DNA from: a virus | Virus record (IMG/VR): IMGVR_UViG_3300046459_000303 | Coordinates: 1 to 39,853 of that record | Length of the DNA: 39,853 bases | Reading direction: 5' to 3' (one strand) | In this document: piece after piece, positions 21,188 through 30,085 of the stretch | How the letters are laid out: the number at the start of each line of letters is the position of its first letter | Position numbering within the stretch: position 1 is the first letter of the stretch | Notes under the pieces: model-generated | The model's database searches: none | Told to the model about the DNA's origin: nothing | Seen by the model: only the letters and a program-made list of their open reading frames with translations | Made by a program: the position numbers and the translations under genes

Positions 21188-22638
21188 TGGAGTTTCGCGG
21201 CTTTGTTGGCGGCTCGTATACGTCGGCGTCGCGCGTGGCCGATAGCGAACTGCTGATGAATTGGTACCCGGAAGCGATCGAATCGCCGAATGCGGCGGTG
21301 CAAGCCGCGCTGTACCCGACGCCGGGCTTTACCACCTTTCTCAACCTCCCGAATGACACCGCCACGCGCGGCCTGTTCAGCATGAACGGCCGCACGCTCG
21401 CCATCGTCGGCGGCACGCTCTACGGCATCAACGGCACGACGGCGGCGCCGACCAGCGCGGCGTACGGGGCGGTGGCCCACGATGCGAACCCGTCGCAGAT
21501 CGTGTTCAACGGCACAATCGGGAATCAAGCCTTCATCGGCAGCGGTGGCAATGGCTACTGTCTGGCGCTCGGGACGAATGCGCTCACGCAACCGCTCACG
21601 AATAAATCCACGCTCGTCGGGATGATCGATGGCTTCGTGATCAGTTTCGATATCAACACCGGCCGGATCTGGCTCTCGAATCTCAATGACTGTACGACGT
21701 GGGATCCGACGCAGTTTGCGCAGCGGTCCACCGCGCCCGATGCGTGGAAGGCGATGATCGTCGTCCCGCCCGACATCTGGATGCTCGGCTCGGTGTCGGG
21801 CGACATCTGGTACAACGCCGGCGCGTATCCGTTCCCGCTCGCCCCGCGCGTCGGGCTCAACTTCAAGTACGGCATCGCCGCGCCCTTCTCTGCCGCCGCG
21901 ATCGGATCGACCGTCATGTGGCTCGCGCAGGCCATCGAAGGCACCGGCGTCGTCGTGCGCAGCGTGGGCTATGACCCGCAACGCGTGAGCACGTACGCCG
22001 TCGAACGGATGATTGCGCAGTACGCCCTGCTGCCCGGCGGGATCGCCAACGCGGAAGCGATGACCTACACGGATCAGGGCCATCCGTTCTACTGCCTCCG
22101 CTTCCCGACGCCCGAACGGACGTGGGTCTACGACCTCACGATGAACACGTGGCACGAACGTGGCTATTGGAACCCCGCGCGCAATCAATTCGAAGTGTGG
22201 CGCCCGCGCGTCCACACCTACGCCTTCGATCGGCACCTCGTCGGCGATGACGTCACCGGCACCATCCAAGCGATGGATGTGTCGTATGGGTCCGAACTCG
22301 ATGGGTCGGCGATTCGGCGCGTGCGCCGGACGCCCGCCGTCTTCAGCGAATTCCGACAAGTGCCGATGCGCGTGGCGGAAGTGCTGCTCGAAAACGGCGT
22401 CGGCAATGCGGTCGCGCCGGGCGATGCCCCGCTCGTCATGTGGCGCAGCAGCGACGACGGCGGGCGCACATTCGGGAACGAACGACAAGGACAGGTCGGC
22501 CGCATCGGCCAGACCCGCGTGCGCGTCCGCTTCTGGCGGCTCGGCATCCCGCGCGATCGCGTCGTGGAACTCTCGGCGAGTGACCCGGTGCCGTGGCGGA
22601 TTTTGTCGTGTTTTCTCAACAACGACGTCGCCACATGA
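21187..22638 (+). CDS. P22 gp10-like packaged DNA stabilisation protein
   Basis: A 483-residue protein close to P22 gp10 (472). It starts EFRGFVGGSYTSASRVADSELLMNWYPE, and later blocks (GRTLAIVGGTLYGINGT, ISFDINTGRIWLSNL, FCLRF...TWVYDLTMNTWHERGYW) form beta-propeller-like repeats with regular Trp-Tyr-Asp strands. The protein closes the tail tube after packaging and keeps DNA in. ATG overlaps the preceding stop. Confidence 0.85.
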   Translation: MEFRGFVGGSYTSASRVADSELLMNWYPEAIESPNAAVQAALYPTPGFTTFLNLPNDTATRGLFSMNGRTLAIVGGTLYGINGTTAAPTSAAYGAVAHDANPSQIVFNGTIGNQAFIGSGGNGYCLALGTNALTQPLTNKSTLVGMIDGFVISFDINTGRIWLSNLNDCTTWDPTQFAQRSTAPDAWKAMIVVPPDIWMLGSVSGDIWYNAGAYPFPLAPRVGLNFKYGIAAPFSAAAIGSTVMWLAQAIEGTGVVVRSVGYDPQRVSTYAVERMIAQYALLPGGIANAEAMTYTDQGHPFYCLRFPTPERTWVYDLTMNTWHERGYWNPARNQFEVWRPRVHTYAFDRHLVGDDVTGTIQAMDVSYGSELDGSAIRRVRRTPAVFSEFRQVPMRVAEVLLENGVGNAVAPGDAPLVMWRSSDDGGRTFGNERQGQVGRIGQTRVRVRFWRLGIPRDRVVELSASDPVPWRILSCFLNNDVAT

Positions 22639-22641
22639 ATT

Positions 22642-23112
22642 ATGCAACTCGATCCCCCGCCGACCATTGCGCCGATCACCAATCCCAAGACCGGCGCGGC
22701 GACCGCGGACTGGACCCGGTGGTTGCTCGCGCTCTTCGGCGTGGTGTCGTCGCAGCCGACTGTGCTGGGGACGCGCATCAACAAGACGGCGCAGAACGCC
22801 TCGATTGGCGTGACGGTGTTTCCGACGCCGGCGTTGCAGGGCGGCTTGGTCCGCGTGAGCTGGTACCTGCGGATCACGACGGTGGATCCGGTCAGCAGCT
22901 CGGTCAGCGTGACGATCGGCTACACCGAGAGCGGATTGGCGCTGTCGGTGACGAGTACCCCGGTGACGGGGAACACGTTGTCGAGTGTGCAGGCGGGCTC
23001 GGCGTTGCTGATGACCGACCAAGCGAGCGCGGTCACGTACCGCACGACGTACGTGTCGAATACGCCGGGCACGATGAAATATCGGTTCGCCGCCGTGGTG
23101 GAGCAGGTCTAG
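22642..23112 (+). CDS. Hypothetical virion protein, 156 aa
   Basis: An N-terminal Pro-rich stretch and a helix containing WTRWLLALFGVV are followed by a beta sandwich-like C-terminal half (QNASIGVTVFPTPALQGGLVRVSWYLR). It sits between gp10-like and acetyltransferase genes. Similar short proteins with a beta C-terminal domain accompany phage tail genes. No better name. Confidence 0.65.
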   Translation: MQLDPPPTIAPITNPKTGAATADWTRWLLALFGVVSSQPTVLGTRINKTAQNASIGVTVFPTPALQGGLVRVSWYLRITTVDPVSSSVSVTIGYTESGLALSVTSTPVTGNTLSSVQAGSALLMTDQASAVTYRTTYVSNTPGTMKYRFAAVVEQV

Positions 23113-23552
23113 TGCGCCGGCCCGCCACCCTCGCCGATGTCGAGGCGATCGTCATGATGGGGGAGCGCTTCCGATCCCAAACCCCGTATGCGGCGACCGT
23201 CGCCAAGTCCCCGGAGTCGGTGCGCACCTTGACGACGCGCATGGTGAGCGGCGACGACAGCATCGTGTTCGTCGCCGAAGATCCGGCGACCGGCGATCTC
23301 GTGGGCATGCTCGCGGTGCTGCTCTACACGCATTACATGAGCGGCGTGCGCAAAGCGATCGAAGTCGTGTGGTGGGTCGATCCCGATCAACGCGGGGCGC
23401 TGGGCGTCCGCCTGTTGCGCGATGCCGAAGGCTGGGCGCGCGAGCACGGCGCCGAGGCACTCGAACTGGTCGCCCCCTCCCCACGGGTCGAACAGCTCTA
23501 TCACCGACTGGGTTATACGCCGGTGGAGCGCATGTATTTCCGGAGGCTGTGA
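23112..23552 (+). CDS. GNAT-family acetyltransferase
   Basis: A 146-residue GNAT fold: RRPATLADVEAIVMMGERF (first strand and helix), GDLVGMLAVLL, EVVWWVDPDQRGALGVRLLRDAEGWA with the acetyl-CoA loop QRGALG, and LYHRLGYTPVERMYFRRL, the usual last helix and strand. The start is GTG, overlapping the preceding TAG. GNAT genes are often found inside phage head-tail clusters; the acceptor is unknown and could be a virion or host protein. Confidence 0.85.
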   Translation: MRRPATLADVEAIVMMGERFRSQTPYAATVAKSPESVRTLTTRMVSGDDSIVFVAEDPATGDLVGMLAVLLYTHYMSGVRKAIEVVWWVDPDQRGALGVRLLRDAEGWAREHGAEALELVAPSPRVEQLYHRLGYTPVERMYFRRL

Positions 23553-23555
23553 CCC

Positions 23556-24230
23556 ATGTTGCTGTCATTCGAGGCGGCGCGCCAACACCTGCACGAGAAA
23601 GGGACACGTGGCGAGATGGCGACCGACACGACGCCGGCGCCGTCCGCGCGGCTCGGCCTCGATGCGTTACAGATCGCCGATGGCGTGATCGCCGATCTGC
23701 CCGCGTACCGCGCCGCCGTGCTCGCGTTGCCGTTTCAGACGGTCATGGTCGGGCCGCTGGCGTTCCATGGGATCGCGCCGTGTGCGGATGCCACGCTCGC
23801 CGACTGGATCACGGCGCGCTATCCACACGCCCGGCCGCACATGACGTTCTTTCGGCAGAGCCCGGCTGGGCAAGTCGAGCCGAACTTCATCCACACCGAT
23901 CGCGACATGGGCGACTGGTCCGGCATTCTCTACCTGACCGCGCACCCGCTGGTCGGTGACGGGACGAGCTTCTGGCGCGACCGGACGACGGGCGCGACGG
24001 CGAGCACGGCAACCACGGCGGCCGATCTCCTCGCCGAAGGCGTGACGTGGCGTGAGCGCGATCGCTGGGACGAGTGGGCGCGCGTGAAGGCGCAGCCCAA
24101 TCGGCTTGTGCTGTTTCCGGGGTCGCTCTTTCACTCGCGCGCCATCTTCGAGAACTACGGTACGGGCGATGAGGCGCGCGTCATTCAACTGGTGTTCGGG
24201 ACCGGCTCGCTCAATCGGAGGAGACCATGA
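23556..24230 (+). CDS. 2OG-Fe(II) oxygenase-like protein
   Basis: A 224-residue protein. FIHTDRDMGDWSGILYLT gives the H-x-D metal pair (H113, D115), LVLFPGSLFHSRAIF the distal His (H193), and EARVIQLVFG the Arg that binds 2-oxoglutarate (R208). This spacing fits the double-stranded beta-helix oxygenase superfamily, prolyl-hydroxylase side (DUF6445-like). The substrate is unknown; a virion protein or host surface target is possible. It is coupled to the GNAT gene by three bases and overlaps the next gene by ATGA, so the two enzymes are probably made together. Confidence 0.75.
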   Translation: MLLSFEAARQHLHEKGTRGEMATDTTPAPSARLGLDALQIADGVIADLPAYRAAVLALPFQTVMVGPLAFHGIAPCADATLADWITARYPHARPHMTFFRQSPAGQVEPNFIHTDRDMGDWSGILYLTAHPLVGDGTSFWRDRTTGATASTATTAADLLAEGVTWRERDRWDEWARVKAQPNRLVLFPGSLFHSRAIFENYGTGDEARVIQLVFGTGSLNRRRP

Positions 24231-25069
24231 GCAGCGTCACGACGACCCTTGCAATTGCGGCGGGCATCGCCGGCGGTTCAGGGGCGGCCTACGCTGGACA
24301 TAAAGCCGCCAGCGCGGCCACAAAGGGCGCGGAGTTGACGACGACAGCGGCGAACTATGCGGCCGACAAAACCTCCCAAGCCGCCGCCGCCTCGCTCGCG
24401 TTCGAGCAACAGAAAGATCGGGAGGCGCAAGCGCAAGCCGCGGCGACGCAGAAGGCCAACTACGATCAGTGGGCCGCGAAAGAGACGCGCATGAATGACA
24501 TCCGGACCTCACTCGGGATGCCGGCGCATCCGATCCCGGCCTATGTTCCCACGACGACGCCGGGGAGCACGCCGCCGAGCGGCACGACGCCGCCGGTACC
24601 GGGCAGCGGGCCGTCACCGGGGCTGGGGTACGTGCCGCCGCGCGCGACGCCGCCGGGGGTGAATCCGGCCAATCCGGCCAATCCGGCCACTGCGGGTAAT
24701 CCGACTGATCGCAACGTCATTCTCCAGAACCTCACCAACGTCTACAAGACGCTGGGCGTGTCGCCGACCGGCCGCGGCACCGGCCCGACCGACATCGCGT
24801 ACATGGCCGATCAGGTCGCCAAGACCGGCGGCTGGACGTCGGCGAATGCGGGCTACTGGCCGGATCGCATCAAACAGGAACTCGCGAAGGCCGGCGGCGG
24901 CGCGCCCGGTGCCAGTCCCACACCCGGCCCGGCCAACACGCTGGCGGCCTTTCTGCCGACGTCGGCGATGAGCGCCGCGCCGGGCGCCGTCCGCGCACCC
25001 CTGCCGTACCTGAATCCGAACGGCAACATCTACAACCCCACGATCGGCAGCTACGCGCCGCAGTATTAA
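24227..25069 (+). CDS. Internal virion or ejection protein, 280 aa
   Basis: The start (TTLAIAAGIAGGSGAAYAGHKAAS) is hydrophobic and Gly/Ala-rich, then a helical, Gln/Ala-rich segment with QQKDREAQAQAAATQ follows, and a Pro/Gly/Thr-rich middle (about 110-150, three NPA repeats). The C-terminus is mixed. This is the layout of small P22-type ejection proteins that leave the capsid with the DNA and form a channel. Inference from position and composition. Confidence 0.6.
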   Translation: MSSVTTTLAIAAGIAGGSGAAYAGHKAASAATKGAELTTTAANYAADKTSQAAAASLAFEQQKDREAQAQAAATQKANYDQWAAKETRMNDIRTSLGMPAHPIPAYVPTTTPGSTPPSGTTPPVPGSGPSPGLGYVPPRATPPGVNPANPANPATAGNPTDRNVILQNLTNVYKTLGVSPTGRGTGPTDIAYMADQVAKTGGWTSANAGYWPDRIKQELAKAGGGAPGASPTPGPANTLAAFLPTSAMSAAPGAVRAPLPYLNPNGNIYNPTIGSYAPQY

Positions 25070-25079
25070 AGAGACGCCG

Positions 25080-26294
25080 ATGGCCAAGTCCGATTATCAA
25101 ATTCAAGATCCGAGTACCGGCCAGTGGGTGCCCTTCGATCCCAGTAGCGGGATGACGGGCAACATCCGCGACGGCAGCGGGACGACGTATTCGTACTACG
25201 GAGGGCTGGCGAAGTACAACGCGGAGCCCGCCGCCGCCACGCCCGCGCCCGCGCCGGCCTCTCCCGATCCCGGCCCGATCCCCACGAATCCCGATGGGAC
25301 ACAAGTCAGTGGCGGGTGGGATCCGGGTGCCAGTGAACCGAATCCTGTGCCGGGGTACCACTGGGATCCGACCTACGCGATGTACATCGCGGATGATGCC
25401 CCAGCGGCGCCGCCGCCCGACACGTCTGGCGGTGGGGGAGACGGGGGCTACACACCGCCGCCGGCCGAGGCGCCGCCGCCAACCTCGTACACGCCGCCGC
25501 CGCCCTCCGCTGGCGGGGGCTATACGCCACCGGCCTACTCGCCGCCGCCGCCGCCGCAGTCGGCGCCCGACATCGCGGCGGCTCCGCCGGTGTTCAAGCC
25601 GCCGGCCTACACGCCGCCGCCGGCGTTCTCCTATGGGGATTTCACCTCGCCGGTGGACAAGCCGGGCGCGTTCAGCTATGCCGATTTCACGGCGCCCACG
25701 GCCGAGGATGTGTACAAGGATCCGAGTTATCAGTTGCGCTTTCAGCAGGGGCAGAACGCGATCGAGAATTCCGCGTCCGCCCGCGGCGTGCTCGGCACCG
25801 GCGGTACGATCAAAGACTTCATCAACTACGGCCAGAATTTCGCGAGCCAAGAGTACGGCAACGTCTATGGTCGCCAGCAGCAGGACTATCTGACGAACCT
25901 CGGCAACGCCTACAACACCTACAAGACGAACTACCAGACGCAGTACACCGACCCCTACAACGAGGCGATGCAGACCTACGGGGCGAATCGGGCGAACGCC
26001 ATCGCGAACTACAACACGAACTACCAGACGCAATATACCGATCCGTTTCAGATGGCATTCTCGAATGCGCAGGCCGAACTGCAGCCGCAGGAGCTGGCCT
26101 ACACGTCGAAGATCGGCGCCGCGCAGCACGCGACCGATGCCGCCGCCGCCGCCGCACAGCACGATGCCGATCAGAGCGCCTTGTATGGGTTCAACAACAA
26201 GGTGTTCGATGCGAACTATGGACTCCAGACCCAGCAGTCCAATTTCGATGAATGGTATCGCCGCTATCTGTTGCAGATTCAAGCGAGCCAGTGA
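25080..26294 (+). CDS. Proline-rich internal virion protein, 404 aa
   Basis: Residues about 60-190 are dominated by Pro, Gly, Ser and Thr with YTPPP-type repeats. The C-terminal half is a helical, Gln/Tyr/Asn-rich region with the segment TNYQTQYTDP(Y/F) twice (around 285-320). It follows the preceding gene by about 10 bases. Such proteins are DNA-transfer or ejection proteins in podoviruses; no catalytic motif is visible. Confidence 0.6.
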   Translation: MAKSDYQIQDPSTGQWVPFDPSSGMTGNIRDGSGTTYSYYGGLAKYNAEPAAATPAPAPASPDPGPIPTNPDGTQVSGGWDPGASEPNPVPGYHWDPTYAMYIADDAPAAPPPDTSGGGGDGGYTPPPAEAPPPTSYTPPPPSAGGGYTPPAYSPPPPPQSAPDIAAAPPVFKPPAYTPPPAFSYGDFTSPVDKPGAFSYADFTAPTAEDVYKDPSYQLRFQQGQNAIENSASARGVLGTGGTIKDFINYGQNFASQEYGNVYGRQQQDYLTNLGNAYNTYKTNYQTQYTDPYNEAMQTYGANRANAIANYNTNYQTQYTDPFQMAFSNAQAELQPQELAYTSKIGAAQHATDAAAAAAQHDADQSALYGFNNKVFDANYGLQTQQSNFDEWYRRYLLQIQASQ

Positions 26295-26308
26295 CAGAAT
26301 GACGCGGC

Positions 26309-26773
26309 ATGGACGCAGCGAAGCGGCTGAAGAAATTTCACGCACGCATTCGGAAAAGGAAATCTGGTTGTTGGCGATGGACAGGCGCGAAACATCCGAG
26401 CGGCTATGGGATGGCGTGGTCGCCAAGAGACTCGCGCACGACCTACGCGCATCGGGTCGCGTACCAGTATTTCGTCGGCGAGATTCCGGTGGGTCTGGAA
26501 ATCGACCATGTGTGTCGGAATCGTGGCTGCGTGAATCCGGAGCACCTCGAACTCGTGACGCGTGGCGAGAACACGAAACGCGCGAACGATGCGCGTACGC
26601 ATTGCCAGCACGGTCACGCCTTCACACCAGACAACACCGCCGTCTACAACGCCATGCGCTACTGCGTGAAATGTCGGCGCGACGCCGCGATGAATTACTA
26701 CTGGCGGACAATGGGTCGCCCCGAGGTGGGGACGCGCACGCCCCGACTGCGGCGCAAAGTAGAGGACCAATGA
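26309..26773 (+). CDS. HNH homing-type endonuclease
   Basis: A 154-residue protein. Its centre, LEIDHVCRNRGCVNPEHLELVTRGEN, is the HNH core (the HNH_3 type): DH, then C-x(n)-NPEHL. A second zinc site (CQHGH ... CVKC) follows. The N-terminus (GCWRWTGAKHPSGYG, YAHRVAYQYF) is typical of this family. A weak ribosome site and a location between two ejection-protein genes suggest a free-standing homing endonuclease acquired by transfer. Confidence 0.88.
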   Translation: MDAAKRLKKFHARIRKRKSGCWRWTGAKHPSGYGMAWSPRDSRTTYAHRVAYQYFVGEIPVGLEIDHVCRNRGCVNPEHLELVTRGENTKRANDARTHCQHGHAFTPDNTAVYNAMRYCVKCRRDAAMNYYWRTMGRPEVGTRTPRLRRKVEDQ

Positions 26774-26798
26774 TGTCGCGGGACGGCGGGTAAACACG

Positions 26799-28706
26799 AT
26801 GCCGCCATTCAGTTACCAAAACTACGTTTCGCCATATTCGAACACCATCGCGGAGCTGCTCGCGCACCAAGGCGATCCGCAGGCGCAGGCGGCGCAGACG
26901 ATCGCCGCGGCGAATGCCCGCGCCGGCGAGCAGGTCGCGAGCGCGTACGGCGGCATGGCCACGGGCCTCGCGAACGCGTTCACCAACACCGTGCAAACGG
27001 TGCAGCGGGAACAGGAGATCGCGCCGAAGCTCGCCACCGAGAAGGTTAACCTTCAGGAACTCCAAACCGGCATCGCGGAGCATGATGCCTTCAAGAAAAT
27101 TCTGAAGGACACGCCGCCCCTCGAAGAAAACGGGATGCAGCTCTACGATCTGCCGACGCTGGCGGCGAAGTCGGTCAATGCCCTCGTGAAGCTGCCGGAT
27201 GGCACGATCAGCGTCGGCATCGATCCCTCGGCCTATCTGCAAAAATATGGGGAAGTCAATAACGCGTTCCGGCAGGAGTATCAAGCGAAACTCGCCACCA
27301 TCCAGTTAGGGGCGCAATCGCTCATGCAGGCGCCGGACGCTGACCTCGCCTTGAACTTTCTGGATCGGCTCGAAGCGAATAAGACCATTAGCGCGCAAAC
27401 ACATCAGCATTTCACGGAGCTGATCACGGCCGATCCATCGGCGGCCAATATCATCAAGGTCGTCACGCCCTTTGCGGGTGCGCAGAAACCGATCATGGGC
27501 GCGAAAGGCACGACGCCGGTGAATCCCATCACGGGTCTACCGATGGGGCCAGCACTCCCCGAGACCGTCATCCTGCCGCGGCCGGGGGCGGAAGCGGTGC
27601 AGACCGGTGGACCGAACGGTCCACGGGTGATCGCGACCGCGCCGCCGGGACCGCAAACCTTGTCCGAAGCGAATCTCGCGCTGCGACCGATCTACGCGAA
27701 ACGCGCGAGAGGCGAGCCGCTCACGCCGGCCGAAACGGATCTCATCGCGGGCGCTGAAGGGCAGATCGGTGCGAATGACGCGCTCGTCCCGGTCAAGACG
27801 ATGGAGAACGGCAAGCCGGTCGAAAAAGTGCTGACGCGGACGCAGGCATTAACACAGGGGCCGTTCCCGTCGCAACCGCCGGCGGCGATCCAAGTGCAAA
27901 ATCTGGTGAGCAGTCAGACACCGACGACGCCCATCGATGCGAGCCGACCGGATCCCACGACCGCGAATATTCCCGATCGCCTCACGGGCCTCACGCCGAA
28001 TGCGGTCTATCAGGCAGGCGCGGAATGGGCACTCACGGGCAAATTCCCCCCGACCGGGTTGGGCGCCAGTCCGCGATCACAAGCCGTGCGGGCCATCGTC
28101 GCGAACAAAGGGGCGGCGATGGCCGCGGCGGCGGGCACGGATATCCCGACGTTGCAAGCGGAGTATCGCGGCAACGCCGCCGCGCTCGGCAAGCTCGTGC
28201 CGCAAGCGCAGGCCACGACCAACTTTGCGAATACCGCCTCCGACAACCTCGATCTGGCGCTGCAATCCAGCCCCAAGGTGGGACGCACCGATTCGGCATG
28301 GGTCAATTCAATGGCGAATGCGTTCGTGCGTGGCGCGACGCCGGCCGCGAATCTGACAGACTTCGAAACCAAGATTTATACCGCGGCGCGCGAATACGCC
28401 AAGGTGACGACCGGCGGGGCGATGTCGGCGGCGGGCCTCTCCGACACCGCCGCGCGGGAAGCCACCAAACTCCTGAACGCCGCGCAGTCGCCCGCCGCCT
28501 TTGCCGCCGCCGTCGCGGCGATGAAGCAGGACATGGGCAACGTCATTGCGGAGCAGGCCAGCGGCATTGGCCGGGTGTCGTCCACGCTGGGGAGTTTCTT
28601 TAGCCGCTCCACTGGCGGCGGTGGCGTCGCACCGCCGCCGGGGGCGGCTCCCGTCGTGTGGGAACGTGGACCTGATGGCAAGCCGAGAATCAAGGTCGGC
28701 GGCTGA
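26799..28706 (+). CDS. Large internal virion protein, 635 aa
   Basis: A long, Ala-rich helical protein with an N-terminal helix region (AQAAQTIAAANARAGEQVAS), a central Pro/Gly region and a helical C-terminal 200 residues (AREYAKVTTGGAMSAAGLSDTAAREATKLLNAAQ). No enzymatic motif is seen. Size and position fit the large ejection protein of P22-like phages. The next gene starts on TGATG overlap. Confidence 0.65.
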   Translation: MPPFSYQNYVSPYSNTIAELLAHQGDPQAQAAQTIAAANARAGEQVASAYGGMATGLANAFTNTVQTVQREQEIAPKLATEKVNLQELQTGIAEHDAFKKILKDTPPLEENGMQLYDLPTLAAKSVNALVKLPDGTISVGIDPSAYLQKYGEVNNAFRQEYQAKLATIQLGAQSLMQAPDADLALNFLDRLEANKTISAQTHQHFTELITADPSAANIIKVVTPFAGAQKPIMGAKGTTPVNPITGLPMGPALPETVILPRPGAEAVQTGGPNGPRVIATAPPGPQTLSEANLALRPIYAKRARGEPLTPAETDLIAGAEGQIGANDALVPVKTMENGKPVEKVLTRTQALTQGPFPSQPPAAIQVQNLVSSQTPTTPIDASRPDPTTANIPDRLTGLTPNAVYQAGAEWALTGKFPPTGLGASPRSQAVRAIVANKGAAMAAAAGTDIPTLQAEYRGNAAALGKLVPQAQATTNFANTASDNLDLALQSSPKVGRTDSAWVNSMANAFVRGATPAANLTDFETKIYTAAREYAKVTTGGAMSAAGLSDTAAREATKLLNAAQSPAAFAAAVAAMKQDMGNVIAEQASGIGRVSSTLGSFFSRSTGGGGVAPPPGAAPVVWERGPDGKPRIKVGG

Positions 28707-30073
28707 TGCCTGACCCGCAGACGCAGACGGTGATCTTTGACGGGAAGCCCAACGTCTTCCCGGCCGATTTCACGCCGTACGAGATCAGTGCCGCGCTCGC
28801 CGGCACGCGACTGCAGACGTCGCAGGATGTAGACGCGATCAAGAAGAAGTTAGAGGACAACGCCTCGTATGTGAATCAGGTCAGCGCCGCAAAGCTCAAG
28901 CACGATGCCGAGCAGGCGATCGTGGGGGCGTATCACGGCGCGAAGGCGATCGCCTATCAAGCCCTGACGGACCCGTTGGGCCTCAGTCAACCGGCGAGCG
29001 TGCAGGCGCGTGACGAGCAATTCCAGCGTGGCAGCGCCACGCCGCCCTCCTCGCCGGCGTCCGCGTCTGACGGGCTCGGACGTATTGGCGCGTTCCTGCA
29101 CCATCCGATCGATACGACGGTCGATGCGCTGCAGGCCGCCGGCGTGACGCCGGAGAGCTTCGCCCAAGGCGCGGGCGCCACGTCGCTGGCCGCGGCAGCG
29201 CCAGCCCTCGTACACGGCACCGTACAAGCGGGGCCGACCGTGGGCCGCGGCCTGACGGCGACCGGCGACACGATCCAGACCGTCGCCGAGATGCCGGGCT
29301 ATGCCAAAGGCGCCAAGGCCGTGGGGACGCTCGCAGGAACGGCGCTCGGCACCAAAGTGCTGCCGGGGGTCGGGTCAACGGCGGGGGCGGCGACCGGCTT
29401 CGTCGCGGGCGAAGCGATCCCGGCGGCCACCGGCGCCGTGGGTCGCCTTGTCAGCCGCGCCGGGGATCTTGTGGCGGGGACGCGCGTGCCCGCGGGGGAG
29501 ATCGACGCCGCCACCACGCTCTTGACGGAAGCCGGCATGAAGGACGCCGCCGCGGGCACACAGGTCCGCGCGTGGAAACGCCAAGGCGTGACCGACCTGC
29601 CGCGGGCCGCCGAATTCTACATTCAACAAAATTTAACCCCTGAGCCCAAGCGGTGGACGGTCGCGCTCCCGACGCGGACGCCGACGCCGGCCGCGACGCC
29701 GAACCCGCGGTGGACGGTCACACTCCCGACGCCGACGCCGACGCCGACGTCGGCCGCGACGCCGACGAAGGTGGTTGCGCCGCCGCCCCTCCGATGGCCG
29801 CCGGGGCAGGAACCCGTCTCCAATACGGTGGGGGACTTCGCGCCCGGCGCAGGCACGTCACCGGCCACGCCAGCCGCCGCCGCGCCGGCCGCCGCGCCGC
29901 GCGCCACCGGCTCGGCGCTCGCCGCCAAAGTCAACACGGCGACCAATCTGTTGGTGGATGCCGGCATGGCGCCGGGGCGGGCCACCAAGACGGTCACGGC
30001 ATGGCTCCGCAACGGCACGACCGATCTCGTCGGAGCGGCCAAGTTCTATGTGGGCCAGTTCCTGAAAGACTAA
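28706..30073 (+). CDS. Internal virion protein with duplicated helical motif
   Basis: A 455-residue protein. The N-terminus (VIFDGKPNVFPADFTPYEISAALAG) carries the short motif often seen at the start of phage ejection proteins. A Gly/Ala-rich membrane-like stretch follows (about 155-250). A helical unit of about 46 residues occurs at 265-310 and again at 408-455 (x-ATxLLxxAGM...VxAWxxxGxTDLxxAAxFYxxQ), separated by a Pro/Thr linker in which RWTV(A/T)LPT appears twice. The stop precedes the tail-fibre start. Confidence 0.65.
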   Translation: MPDPQTQTVIFDGKPNVFPADFTPYEISAALAGTRLQTSQDVDAIKKKLEDNASYVNQVSAAKLKHDAEQAIVGAYHGAKAIAYQALTDPLGLSQPASVQARDEQFQRGSATPPSSPASASDGLGRIGAFLHHPIDTTVDALQAAGVTPESFAQGAGATSLAAAAPALVHGTVQAGPTVGRGLTATGDTIQTVAEMPGYAKGAKAVGTLAGTALGTKVLPGVGSTAGAATGFVAGEAIPAATGAVGRLVSRAGDLVAGTRVPAGEIDAATTLLTEAGMKDAAAGTQVRAWKRQGVTDLPRAAEFYIQQNLTPEPKRWTVALPTRTPTPAATPNPRWTVTLPTPTPTPTSAATPTKVVAPPPLRWPPGQEPVSNTVGDFAPGAGTSPATPAAAAPAAAPRATGSALAAKVNTATNLLVDAGMAPGRATKTVTAWLRNGTTDLVGAAKFYVGQFLKD

Positions 30074-30085
30074 GCAGGAGGCGTT

